NCBI GenBank assembly: GCA_002811645.1
Contig: PDIP01000082.1
Location: 112,580-176,579 of the forward strand
From: Corallochytrium limacisporum
Taxonomy: Eukaryota; Opisthokonta
Length of the DNA: 64,000 nt
Direction: 5' to 3'
Shown here: one piece after another, positions 49,148-58,067 of the stretch
Position numbering within the stretch: the first letter of the stretch is position 1
Layout: the number at the start of each line of letters is the position of its first letter
Made by a program: the position numbers and the translations under genes
The notes under the pieces: model-generated
Databases searched by the model: none
What the model saw: the letters and a program-made list of their open reading frames with translations, nothing else
What the model was told of the DNA's origin: nothing

Positions 49148-50610
49148 TTCCTATACCTCACTGAGACGAGATATAGTCGACATTTCCGCACCAGGCAAAG
49201 CAAGACATCCGGAAGCATGTTACATCATTGGAGATCCATGAGCAGATGTAAATACACCGAAGAGGCAATGCAACAACCTGCGCTCCATGAAATGGACACC
49301 ACCCCTCTCCCCCCCGGGGGGAAGGGAGGAGGGGCACCGGATCTCTGACCTAAGGATGCAACAATATGGAAGGACTCTTCCGAATATGTCAGGATTGCAT
49401 TGTGATTGTATACACACAGGCCTAGCTTGTTTGCGGCTATTGCACCTGTCTTGGTATCAGACAGCAGTGTCCCAGCACCACTCCTCCCGTTCCCATTTAC
49501 TGATCTGATCGTTTCATTCCCCGTCCGCAAATATTTGTTTCTCGTCACCTTGGCGAACACAGTCAGCGTGTAATAGTAAAATGTTCACCACCCTGTCCTC
49601 CTTTTATTGTCCGGACCTTTGTACGGCGCTTGGATTTGGAACTCGTTGGTCCATTTGCACGCCCACGCGCTGTAGAGTACAAAAATTTACTATGGTCGCA
49701 CAACGCATTGATTTTCTCCGACACAGAAAGACTGAGCTCACTCCGAAAACCCCGGGCGCCCTCCTTTAATGCCGGAAACGAGGAGCCCTGCTCGTGCCTC
49801 CCGGCCGAGACGCTAGGAGACGACTTCCTACCCCTCCCCTTGGTAGTTCTTTCGGGGTGAGGGAACAACGCCCACACGGAATAAGAGAAGACGTCAGGGA
49901 CTATTACAACTGTGAAGAAAATCGTTCGGGGAATTTGTCCCTCGCGGGAGACGTGAGATCTTCACAAGCATAGCACGATTATAATTTCTAAGCGCAACCA
50001 TATAAAACTTTGCTGGTGACCACCACCCCCTCACATTGGAAATTGCTGGCCAAGGCAAGCTCTTGTGACACAACGACAGGCACAGACCGCCACATCAGCA
50101 GACCACTATTAAGGTAGCGGTACAAGGGCGACCTGAAACAAAATACCGGAGAGGCTGGTTATCGGTGTGACTTAGGCACATGTAGTCCGATGATGTAGAC
50201 AAAATAGGAACCAGGATGAAAATCTTTCATCCTTCCAAACTCTTGTGTTTTGATGACACGAAAGTATAAAAAAAAGAAAGGAAACTGCGCGCGAAAGGTT
50301 GACTGGGTGGGTTGGGCAGCAAGAACTGAGTACAGCCCACGGGAAATTGTGAGAAGACTTGTATATGGTCTTAAAATGTGTTGGGTCATGCACCACGCTT
50401 TTGTTCAAAGTACACCGTTTGAAAAATATGCTTATCACGCAGGTCACCATACTAGATTTCCGACGAGAATTCTTTAAGGTATGGAAGGAACGGGGAGGAA
50501 GAAAACGGAGGGGAACGAAGCCGTACTGATCAGGAAACAGTGGCAACTGGTGGCGGTGACAGAGACCATGCCAAGAGTCGAATAAGATTTGTGTGGCTTC
50601 CTAATGCTGA

Positions 50611-51186
50611 ATGTGTGACCTGCCGGATTCCAAACCAGTGGGACACCTGGTTTTCACCCGGCGCCGGGGTGGACGAAAAAGGGACGGGTGGGGAGCAGGA
50701 TGGTCGACCTTGGGTTCACTAGTCTTGGTCTTTAGCCCGCGGCCCCGGCCTCGCCTGAAAGTAAACGGAGTACTCGTAGTATCGAACGAAGAGCCCTTCG
50801 CTACCGGAGCTTGTATGCTTGACCCACCGCACGCAGCACGTTTCCCACATTGGAACTCGCCGCGGGAGATTGTGATACAAGAGAGGGAGTCGAAGACAGG
50901 AAATCGAAGACTGAGGAAAAGTGGACCTCCATTTAAGCCAGAATACTATTTTCTGGCGTCATTGGCAAAAAAGTGTGCTAAGACCTTACCTCCACCAGGA
51001 GCGGGAGGCCAAGGGGAGGTCGGCAGACAGGAAGCATACCCGAAGAGGGGTAGGGAAAGGGAGAGAATGGGGGGAAGGGGTGGAGAAGGAAGGGGAGAGG
51101 GGGGAAGGAACAAAGATTGGGTTTCCGTGTCACATCTGGTGGAGAACTACTTGCGCACAGTTCACCTACACCATGTTCTTGGGTAG
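50611..51186 (+). CDS. 191-aa ORF upstream of the ABC transporter, competing with an antisense spliced frame
   Basis: An ATG frame of 191 codons beginning MCDLPDSKPVGHLVFTRRRG, ending 209 bp before the transporter ATG on the same strand. The first ~125 residues are Arg-rich but complex; the rest crosses a G/A-rich tract (GRGGEGRGEGGRN) and looks like artefact. The opposite strand carries a well-formed intron (see the entry at 50719-51289), so only one of the two is probably a gene. No domain recognised. Confidence 0.25.
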   Translation: MCDLPDSKPVGHLVFTRRRGGRKRDGWGAGWSTLGSLVLVFSPRPRPRLKVNGVLVVSNEEPFATGACMLDPPHAARFPHWNSPREIVIQERESKTGNRRLRKSGPPFKPEYYFLASLAKKCAKTLPPPGAGGQGEVGRQEAYPKRGRERERMGGRGGEGRGEGGRNKDWVSVSHLVENYLRTVHLHHVLG

Positions 51187-51289
51187 ACAGCCTCCAAAGG
51201 TCGAACACAACACAGATTGGTTCAGAAGATGCCTCTCTTGGCACAGCATTGTCTGGAATGGAATCAAAAGCTTGATCTTTATAGGTCAT
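50719..51289 (-). CDS. Candidate two-exon gene divergent from the ABC transporter
   Basis: Exon 1 (51289-50990) begins MTYKDQAFDSIPDNAVPREA and ends GTGGAG at donor GTAAGG. The intron (50989-50911, 79 nt) ends in a strong acceptor, CCACTTTTCCTCAG. Exon 2 (50910-50719) is open for 63 codons in the required phase (NLPRRVPMWETCCVRWVKHT) and ends with tandem stops TAG TGA. Total 163 residues. The ATG lies 106 bp from the transporter ATG, a plausible shared promoter. A Pro/Phe-rich stretch in exon 1 reflects the C/T-rich tract. Family not recognised. Confidence 0.33.
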
Positions 51290-51395
51290 GGGACCAGATG
51301 AGCAACTACTTAAGATTTTGCTCCGCCTCTCCTTAACAGAATCATTTCCTGTGCTGTGCAATTGTTTTAGATAAAAAATTTAATCGTCGATTAGG

Positions 51396-54300
51396 ATGAA
51401 CTCCAAAGACGATATAGCCGTGGCGGCTCCGGACAGTGCTCCGGAGTACAGCCCGTCGGATGGCACAGACAGCAGTGCGAGTGGGGAGAATGATGCCCCG
51501 CAGAAGATTTCTGATGATGTGTACGCGGAACCGAAAGAAAAGGGAGTTTCTGAAAAGGAACAAGAAGCCAACATGGATAAAGCCGCTGCCATGGCCATCA
51601 CTGAGATCAAGGAATCTGAAAAGGAAGAATCGGAGGAAAAGACTGAACTTGTAGGAACCTTGGAGCTGTTCAAATATGCTGATAAGACAGACTACATGTG
51701 GATCAGCATCGGCCTTTTGGGTGCTGGTATACACGGAGTGGTTCTTCCGATGACGATGTTTTTGCTTGGTGAGGTATTCCAAAGCTTTGGAGACTTTGCA
51801 ATTAATCCGGTTCCGGATAGCCCACAAGCAGACAAACTTCTCGAGGATGGTCGCGAATACGGTTTGTATTTCACTTACCTTGCTATTGGTGCACTGGTCG
51901 GATCTTACCTACAAGTGGCGGGTTTTAAAATAGCAGCCGAGAACCAAGGTATGCGAATGCGCAAAATGTACTTTGATAAAGTACTACGCATGAATATGGG
52001 ATGGTTCGATGAGCACACTGGAGGGGAGCTCACGAGCCGAATTAGTACCGGTGTCAATGATATTCAAGACGGTATCAACGACAAATTTGCATTGATTATC
52101 CAGGGTCTGGCAACATTGTTCGCAGGTCTGGTTATTGCTTTTGTGTCAAGCTGGCGTCTAACTCTCTTCACCCTGGCTTTAATGCCAGCGTTGTTGATAA
52201 CTGGTACACTTTTCACAAAGTCCGCAGTGAAATCTGTGGAAGAAGGTCTTGGGGAATACGGTGGCGCGGGCGCATTGGCAGAACAGGTATTCTACTCAAT
52301 CCGTACAGTTGCAGCTTTCGGCGCTGAACAAAAAGAGATTGATCGGTATAAGAGCAAGCTTGTGGTCGCGAGGAAGGCGGGCATTAAGAAAGCTCTCTAC
52401 AACGGTCTTGGATTTGGTTCTGTCATGTTGGTCATGTTCGTTATCTACGGCGCTGTCTTCTACTATGCATCACGACTTATCAAGGAGGGCAAAGATGGAG
52501 TCGATGGCACCATCTCTGCTTTCTTCTCTGTGATTGTTGCCAGCTTTTCACTCACCAATTGCACCCCCTCTTTCGAGGCTCTGATGAAGGCACGTGCTTC
52601 TGCTAAGTTTATTTTTGACATCATGGACTCCGAATCTTCCATCGATCCCCTGGAGGAAGATTCAAGCAAGATTTCTGCAGAGCAACTGAGAGAAAGAGAT
52701 TTCACCATTGAGTTGAAGGACGTAAAGTTTGCTTACCCTACTCGTAAGGAACAGAATGCCCTGGATGGCGTGACCATACACGTGAAGGCAGGGGAACACG
52801 TCGCCTTGGTCGGTGCGTCTGGCAGTGGTAAGAGCACCATCGTAGGTCTCCTGGAGAGGTTCTACGACATTGATGAAGGTGAGATGAAAGTCTGTGGTTA
52901 TCCGATTCAAGACGTTCATCCCGCAGCCCTTCGAAATGATATTGGTTATGTTGGTCAGGAACCCGTATTGTTCAACATGAGCATTGCCGAGAACATTAAA
53001 CTCGGCAAACCGGGGGCTTCAGACAAGGAAGTTGAGGAATCTGCCAAGCTTGCCAATGCTCACAAGTTCATTTCTAAGTTACCCGATGGCTACAACACCA
53101 ACGTTGGAACTCGCGGAGGGCGCTTATCTGGTGGACAAAAGCAGCGTATTGCGATCGCACGTGCCATCATCAGCAACCCAAAGTTGCTCATTCTGGATGA
53201 GGCCACAAGTGCACTTGATTCGGAATCGGAAGAAATTGTGCAGAAGGCTATTGACCAGGCCTCCAATGGTCGCACGTCTGTTACCATTGCTCATCGCTTG
53301 CAAACTATTCGCAATGCTGATTGCATCTATGTCATGGCTCAAGGGAAGGTGATTGAGTCCGGTAATCACGAGGAATTGACTGCTAAAGGCGGTGTGTACG
53401 CCGAATTGGCTGCTGCCGGTGCTCATCGCAGGGAAAAGGACATCTCCGATGTGGACTCTGATGAATTGCTTCTCGAGGAGGAGGAGGAGCGCGCGAGGAA
53501 GATGGCTTCAATTGCCAAGGATCGCCCTCAGTCTTCTAAGAAGATTTCTTTGAAATCTCGAGGATCAATCAATGCAGATGGAGAGTTGGAAGTCCTCGAG
53601 ACACCCAAGGGACCTTTAAGCCGTGTGGCCAAGGATGCCCGTCCAGAGTGGTACTATTACGTGCCTGCTTCGATTACCTCTGCCATCCAAGGCATTGCTA
53701 TGCCTGCCTTTGGTCTTGCGTTCTCGGAGATTCTTTCGACGTTTACTGACCCTACAAGTGATGACTACGACAGAGACTCTCTCATCTACTCAATGGCATT
53801 CGTTGTGATCGGTGTCGTGTCTGGCTTTGCCAACTTTGCGTCCCCGGCTCTCATCGGGACTGCGGGCGAGAAGCTCACCGAGCGCTTGCGCGGCCAAAGC
53901 TTCGAAAAGCTTGTGCGAATGGATATTGCGTTCTACGATCGACCGGAGAACAGCAGTGGATCACTATCTACTGTTTTGGCGACTGATGCTAGCCTTGTGC
54001 AAGGTGTCTTTGGGCCCCGTCTTGGTGTGATCATCCAAGGGCTTGCTGCTTTGATCTTAGCTTTGGCAATCGGCTTTGCAAACGCCTGGAAGCTGGCGCT
54101 GGTAATTCTTGCTGTTGTGCCCCTGATGGTCGTGGCTGGTGCAATCCAGATGAAGGTCATTAACGGGTTCAGTTCTGAAGGCATGAAATTGTATGCCGAA
54201 TCTGGTGAGGTGATTACGGAGTCCATCAATGGTATTCGTACAGTCACATCCTTGAACGCCCAAAAGCGCTGGGAAAATGCGTATGACGAAGTTTTGGAAG

Positions 54301-55367
54301 TGCCGTATGAGCATGGCATTAAGGCCTCCCATACGGCAGGCCTTGGTTTCGGTGTCTCGGAATTCATCATTACGGGCACCTATGGACTCGTGTTCTGGTA
54401 CTCTAGCATCCTGGTTGCTGATACTGAAATCACATACGAGCAGATGCTCCGTACCTTCACTGCCATTGTCTTTACTGCCATCACTATCGGTCAGCTGAAC
54501 AGCTTTGCGCCGGATTACGGAAAGGCAGTCCAGGCCACGGCCCGCATTTATGACCTGCTTGATCATCCATGCCCTCTGGACCCTCTTGGCGACAGTGGTG
54601 GTAAGCCTGTGCTAGATAAGGCCGAAGTTGGTATGCAGGAGGTCCACTTTAACTACCCCGTGCGCCCAGATGTTCCTGTGCTGCAAGGAATCAACTTGAA
54701 TGTCCGAAAGGGGCAGACCATTGCCCTCGTGGGTGCCAGTGGCTGTGGAAAGTCAACTACTGTCGCCTTGTTCGAAAGGTTCTACGATCCCCAGAAGGGT
54801 ACCGTCTACATCGATGCACATAAGTACCCTGACATCAATATCAAGCACCTGCGCTCGCAATTTTCATTGGTGAGTCAGGAACCGAACCTGTTCGAAGGTA
54901 CAATCCGTGAGAACATCTGCTATGGTCGCAACATCGACGAGGTCACCACGGAAGACATTTACGATGTTGCCAAGCAAGCCAATATTCATGACTTTGTGAC
55001 ATCTCTGCCCAATGGATACGACACCTCAGTAGGTAGCGCAAGTTTATCGAAGATGTCCGGTGGCCAAAAGCAGCGCATTGCCATCGCTCGTGCTCTCATC
55101 ATGAATCCAAAGGTCCTCCTGCTTGACGAGGCTACTAGTGCTTTGGACTATGAATCTGAAAAGGTGGTGCAGCAGGCGCTGTCCTCTGCTTCCAAGGATC
55201 GAACCTGTGTGGTCATCGCTCATCGTCTGTCAACTGTCCGTGATGCCGATGTGATCTTAGTGTTTAAGGAAGGCAAGATCGTGGAGAAGGGCACTCATGA
55301 CGATTTGATGGCCAAGCAAACCGAATACTACAACTTGGTCAGGATCCAAGCTGACTTCGACAAGTAA
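51396..55367 (+). CDS. Full-length ABC transporter, subfamily B (P-glycoprotein type)
   Basis: A 1323-residue TMD-NBD-TMD-NBD exporter, the layout of MDR1/Ste6-type pumps. After an acidic ~85-residue N-terminus comes TMD1 (about 100-400). NBD1 has Walker A GASGSGKST (about 472-480), LSGGQKQRIAIARA (about 576) and LILDEATSALDSE. A charged linker (about 685-740) precedes TMD2 (about 760-1040). NBD2 has Walker A GASGCGKST (about 1112), signature MSGGQKQRIAIARA (about 1219) and LLLDEATSALDYE. Both Walker B motifs keep the catalytic Glu, so both sites may hydrolyse ATP. It probably exports lipids, peptides or xenobiotics across the plasma or vacuolar membrane; substrate unknown. Single exon, ATG at 51396. 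Confidence 0.96.
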   Translation: MNSKDDIAVAAPDSAPEYSPSDGTDSSASGENDAPQKISDDVYAEPKEKGVSEKEQEANMDKAAAMAITEIKESEKEESEEKTELVGTLELFKYADKTDYMWISIGLLGAGIHGVVLPMTMFLLGEVFQSFGDFAINPVPDSPQADKLLEDGREYGLYFTYLAIGALVGSYLQVAGFKIAAENQGMRMRKMYFDKVLRMNMGWFDEHTGGELTSRISTGVNDIQDGINDKFALIIQGLATLFAGLVIAFVSSWRLTLFTLALMPALLITGTLFTKSAVKSVEEGLGEYGGAGALAEQVFYSIRTVAAFGAEQKEIDRYKSKLVVARKAGIKKALYNGLGFGSVMLVMFVIYGAVFYYASRLIKEGKDGVDGTISAFFSVIVASFSLTNCTPSFEALMKARASAKFIFDIMDSESSIDPLEEDSSKISAEQLRERDFTIELKDVKFAYPTRKEQNALDGVTIHVKAGEHVALVGASGSGKSTIVGLLERFYDIDEGEMKVCGYPIQDVHPAALRNDIGYVGQEPVLFNMSIAENIKLGKPGASDKEVEESAKLANAHKFISKLPDGYNTNVGTRGGRLSGGQKQRIAIARAIISNPKLLILDEATSALDSESEEIVQKAIDQASNGRTSVTIAHRLQTIRNADCIYVMAQGKVIESGNHEELTAKGGVYAELAAAGAHRREKDISDVDSDELLLEEEEERARKMASIAKDRPQSSKKISLKSRGSINADGELEVLETPKGPLSRVAKDARPEWYYYVPASITSAIQGIAMPAFGLAFSEILSTFTDPTSDDYDRDSLIYSMAFVVIGVVSGFANFASPALIGTAGEKLTERLRGQSFEKLVRMDIAFYDRPENSSGSLSTVLATDASLVQGVFGPRLGVIIQGLAALILALAIGFANAWKLALVILAVVPLMVVAGAIQMKVINGFSSEGMKLYAESGEVITESINGIRTVTSLNAQKRWENAYDEVLEVPYEHGIKASHTAGLGFGVSEFIITGTYGLVFWYSSILVADTEITYEQMLRTFTAIVFTAITIGQLNSFAPDYGKAVQATARIYDLLDHPCPLDPLGDSGGKPVLDKAEVGMQEVHFNYPVRPDVPVLQGINLNVRKGQTIALVGASGCGKSTTVALFERFYDPQKGTVYIDAHKYPDINIKHLRSQFSLVSQEPNLFEGTIRENICYGRNIDEVTTEDIYDVAKQANIHDFVTSLPNGYDTSVGSASLSKMSGGQKQRIAIARALIMNPKVLLLDEATSALDYESEKVVQQALSSASKDRTCVVIAHRLSTVRDADVILVFKEGKIVEKGTHDDLMAKQTEYYNLVRIQADFDK

Positions 55368-55611
55368 GAGCTTTTTACCTGGAATCACCCTAACGATTTG
55401 TTTCGTTACCGTGTTCGTTCGTAGAACCCCGTACGCTTGTCAATCAATCCCATCTCATGCATACATTCACAAGTCAAATAAACTGTACTAGAACCCATAC
55501 CATTCAATAAGTTAGCAACAGCGAGCTTTCTTGTTCACTACCTGTAGGTACTTGGGAAGCTCCCCCCACCTCTCAATAGTTTATCTATGGTCTACTAGGC
55601 GGGTTTGCGGG

Positions 55612-55809
55612 TCAAGCCATGCGAAAGGGGGAAAACAAATCAATTGCCATTCCCCCACTACCGTCGGCAGCTGCAGGGGTTTGTGAGGTGGCAGTCAGTG
55701 GCACAGCCGGTGTGCTGCGAGAATCGACGTAGTCTGGCGCAGGTTCTTCATAGAGAACATTTTGAATTGGGAAGCAGATGTTCGAGCAGTGATATTCAAA
55801 ACAGCTCAT
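55612..55809 (-). CDS. Small hypothetical protein (65 aa)
   Basis: The ATG at 55807-55809 opens a 65-codon frame beginning MSCFEYHCSNICFPIQNVLY, followed by EEPAPDYVDSRSTPAVPLTA and an ending GGMAIDLFSPFRMA. Codon choice and composition are strongly protein-like. It lies between two plus-strand genes, antisense. A TACTAAC sequence 22 bp before the ATG, with AG dinucleotides close behind, hints that this is a second exon with a leader upstream, under the HRD3 start. A near copy of the recurrent spacer motif (minus, 55867-55879) lies 60 bp upstream. Family not recognised. Confidence 0.42.
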   Translation of the reverse strand: MSCFEYHCSNICFPIQNVLYEEPAPDYVDSRSTPAVPLTATSQTPAAADGSGGMAIDLFSPFRMA

Positions 55810-55854
55810 TAGGCTTGCTCATGCATGGGTTAGTATGAGGAACCAGCTGTCATC

Positions 55855-57963
55855 ATGCGGCTCTCCGTAGTGAATGTGCTCTTGCTGCTCGTGACCACAT
55901 TTGCAGTGGCAGGAGAAGAGATAGTGCGGGCACCAATTGGAAGCTCAGACTACAAGAGCACTAAACATGTTCACTCAGATCATGCAAAGTCGCATCAAAA
56001 ATGGCGGAAGAAGATCTCCCAGAATGAGTATCCCGCCAATTTAAAAAATTTGCTGACTGCAGAATTCATTGAAGAAGTGGATTATCAACACGATTTCACT
56101 TCAAGCAATGCAGTTCCGTTGAGCGAAGAACCGGAAGGTCTGTATAAGGGCTATGGAGAAGCGAGGGAAAATTCCGCAACCTTTCCTTCCGAAGCCTCAG
56201 AAATGCTGGAAACTGGTCTTCATGCATTAAATACCGGATTTGACTTGATGGCTTCCGGAAATGATGAAGAGGCAGACCTAGAAATCAGTCGTGGATACGA
56301 GATTTTGATGGAAGCAGCAAAACTGGGACATCCTACAGCAAAAGCTCATGTAGTTGAAGAAGTACTGCTAGGTCGCTACCTGACACGGGATTATGACTTA
56401 GCAAGAGAATGGGCAGAAGAGCTTGCCGAAATGGGAAGTCCCAGTGCTCACCAAGTTCTGTCTTTCTTGGCTGGGAATGGCATTGCTCGAGAGTCATCTG
56501 AGGCAGAGGCTGTTTTGCATGCTTTGTTTGGTGCAATGGGCGGTGATCCATTTGCAAGACTGCAAATGGGCTATCGGTACAAAGCTGGTGTGGGTGTCCC
56601 AGAGAGCTGCCATACATCCTACCGTTTCTTTCATTTAGTGGCACAGGAGGTTGTCTCAGGCATGCTCATGATGGGAAGTGATGACATTTATCAGATAGAT
56701 GATGGTCCGGTGCGTCTATATGAGTACCAGAACCCGAACGTTCTGTCCGCAGACGACATCACACAATACTACACTTACAATGCAGAGCGAGGTGATCCAA
56801 ATGCACAAGCCATCATGGGCCAACTGTATTACTATGGTATGCATGGTATCCCTATCGATATGCCAGAGGCGCAACGATTTTTCGAAGGTGCCGTGCTCGA
56901 CGATCCCGAGAACATGAACGCGCGTGCCTTTCTCGGTCGGATGCATCTTGAAGGAAATGCTGTGAATGCAGACCTCCAGGTCGCTCGAGAACACATCGAC
57001 ATTGCTGCGAGGAACGGGAATTCCATGGCAATGAACTTGCAAGCGAAGATGAAACTTTATGGCCATGGCCAAGAGAAAGATGTGGCCGGTGCGGTGAAGA
57101 TACTGCAGAAGGCTGCGGACAATGGTAGTAGCAATGCTGCACTCAATCTCGGCTATCTTTATTTCCATGGAATCGGAGTTGCGCCTGACCACGCCAAGGC
57201 AAAGGATCTCTTCACTGCAGCCTCGCATCACGGCAACATGCTTGCAGTTTACAATCTGGCGCAAATGTCGTACCATGGAACTGGTACCCCTCGGATGTGC
57301 ATCTTGGCTTTGGCATACATTAGAAAAGTTGCTTATCGTTGCGCAGCCCTCAACTTATTCCGGAGTGCGGAGAGAGCGTTCGAGAATGGAGACTACGAGC
57401 AATCCTTCCTCATCTATGCTCTTCTAGCTGACATGGGATATGAGGTGGCACAGGCAAACGCTGGATTCGTGGTTGCTGAGCATGGAAATAGCTTCCTGGG
57501 AGACGAATCCCAGATATATAATCGAGCCAATATGTACTGGTCTCGTGCCGGTGATCAGACAAATACGTATGGCTTGGTCCAGATGGGTGACAGTTACTAC
57601 TATGGTCGTGGAGTTGAGAAAAACACCCATAGGGCCATTAGCTTTTACCGAAAGGCAATCAGCCCTACCTATGAACGTCTCTTTGATACCATGATGACAT
57701 CTCAAGCATTGTACAACCTCGCGTACATGTACGAGAAGGGGGAAGGATTCACAGTGGACCTGGCGAGTGCCAAACACCACTATGAGAGAGCCTTAGACGT
57801 CTCTCCATATGCTCGATGGGCGTCATGGGCAGCCTTGTACAAACTAAGAATGGCGGAATACGTTGGCAACATTCCAAGCAACTGGGATATCTATGTATTG
57901 GGAATTCTGTCTGTTCTACTACTTCTACAGCTATCATACCGTTATAATCGTTACTCGTTTTGA
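55855..57963 (+). CDS. HRD3/SEL1L-like ERAD adaptor
   Basis: A 702-residue ER membrane protein. Signal peptide MRLSVVNVLLLLVTTFAVAG (1-20), then a charged segment, then about ten SEL1 repeats in two blocks (about 115-480 and 560-650; for example AALNLGYLYFHGIGVAPDHA, ALYNLAYMYEKGEGFTVDLA). It ends in a single transmembrane helix (IYVLGILSVLLLLQLSYRY, about 677-696) with a short cytosolic tail. This order, signal peptide, lumenal SEL1 repeats and C-terminal anchor, is that of HRD3/SEL1L, the substrate receptor of the HRD1 ubiquitin ligase in ER-associated degradation. A RING ligase is in the window (34745) but lacks HRD1's membrane spans, so it is not the partner. Confidence 0.9.
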   Translation: MRLSVVNVLLLLVTTFAVAGEEIVRAPIGSSDYKSTKHVHSDHAKSHQKWRKKISQNEYPANLKNLLTAEFIEEVDYQHDFTSSNAVPLSEEPEGLYKGYGEARENSATFPSEASEMLETGLHALNTGFDLMASGNDEEADLEISRGYEILMEAAKLGHPTAKAHVVEEVLLGRYLTRDYDLAREWAEELAEMGSPSAHQVLSFLAGNGIARESSEAEAVLHALFGAMGGDPFARLQMGYRYKAGVGVPESCHTSYRFFHLVAQEVVSGMLMMGSDDIYQIDDGPVRLYEYQNPNVLSADDITQYYTYNAERGDPNAQAIMGQLYYYGMHGIPIDMPEAQRFFEGAVLDDPENMNARAFLGRMHLEGNAVNADLQVAREHIDIAARNGNSMAMNLQAKMKLYGHGQEKDVAGAVKILQKAADNGSSNAALNLGYLYFHGIGVAPDHAKAKDLFTAASHHGNMLAVYNLAQMSYHGTGTPRMCILALAYIRKVAYRCAALNLFRSAERAFENGDYEQSFLIYALLADMGYEVAQANAGFVVAEHGNSFLGDESQIYNRANMYWSRAGDQTNTYGLVQMGDSYYYGRGVEKNTHRAISFYRKAISPTYERLFDTMMTSQALYNLAYMYEKGEGFTVDLASAKHHYERALDVSPYARWASWAALYKLRMAEYVGNIPSNWDIYVLGILSVLLLLQLSYRYNRYSF

Positions 57964-58067
57964 ATACATGGCCATATATATCGCTACCATAGAGAGACGA
58001 ATGAGACCTTCTCCCTATGATTTCCTAGTCAATCCTTTCCCATGACATTCTAGGCCCCATCGTGGGC

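Larger units (their letters stand above)
46414..50610. other. Long spacer with candidate small genes
   Basis: It contains the bHLH-PAS promoter; C/G tracts (46675-46690, 46776-46793, 47330-47365, 49127-49147, 49309-49321); an AT-rich stretch at 48060-48260; and divergent small split-gene candidates around 48550. At 49563-49877 several frames on both strands look protein-like without a clear start. The 49880-50540 part shows nothing. Confidence 0.5.

Noticed and set aside
34745-57963. RING protein and HRD3 as an HRD1-HRD3 pair
   Set aside because: The RING protein has no transmembrane spans and its RING is central, not like HRD1; the genes are also 20 kb apart.
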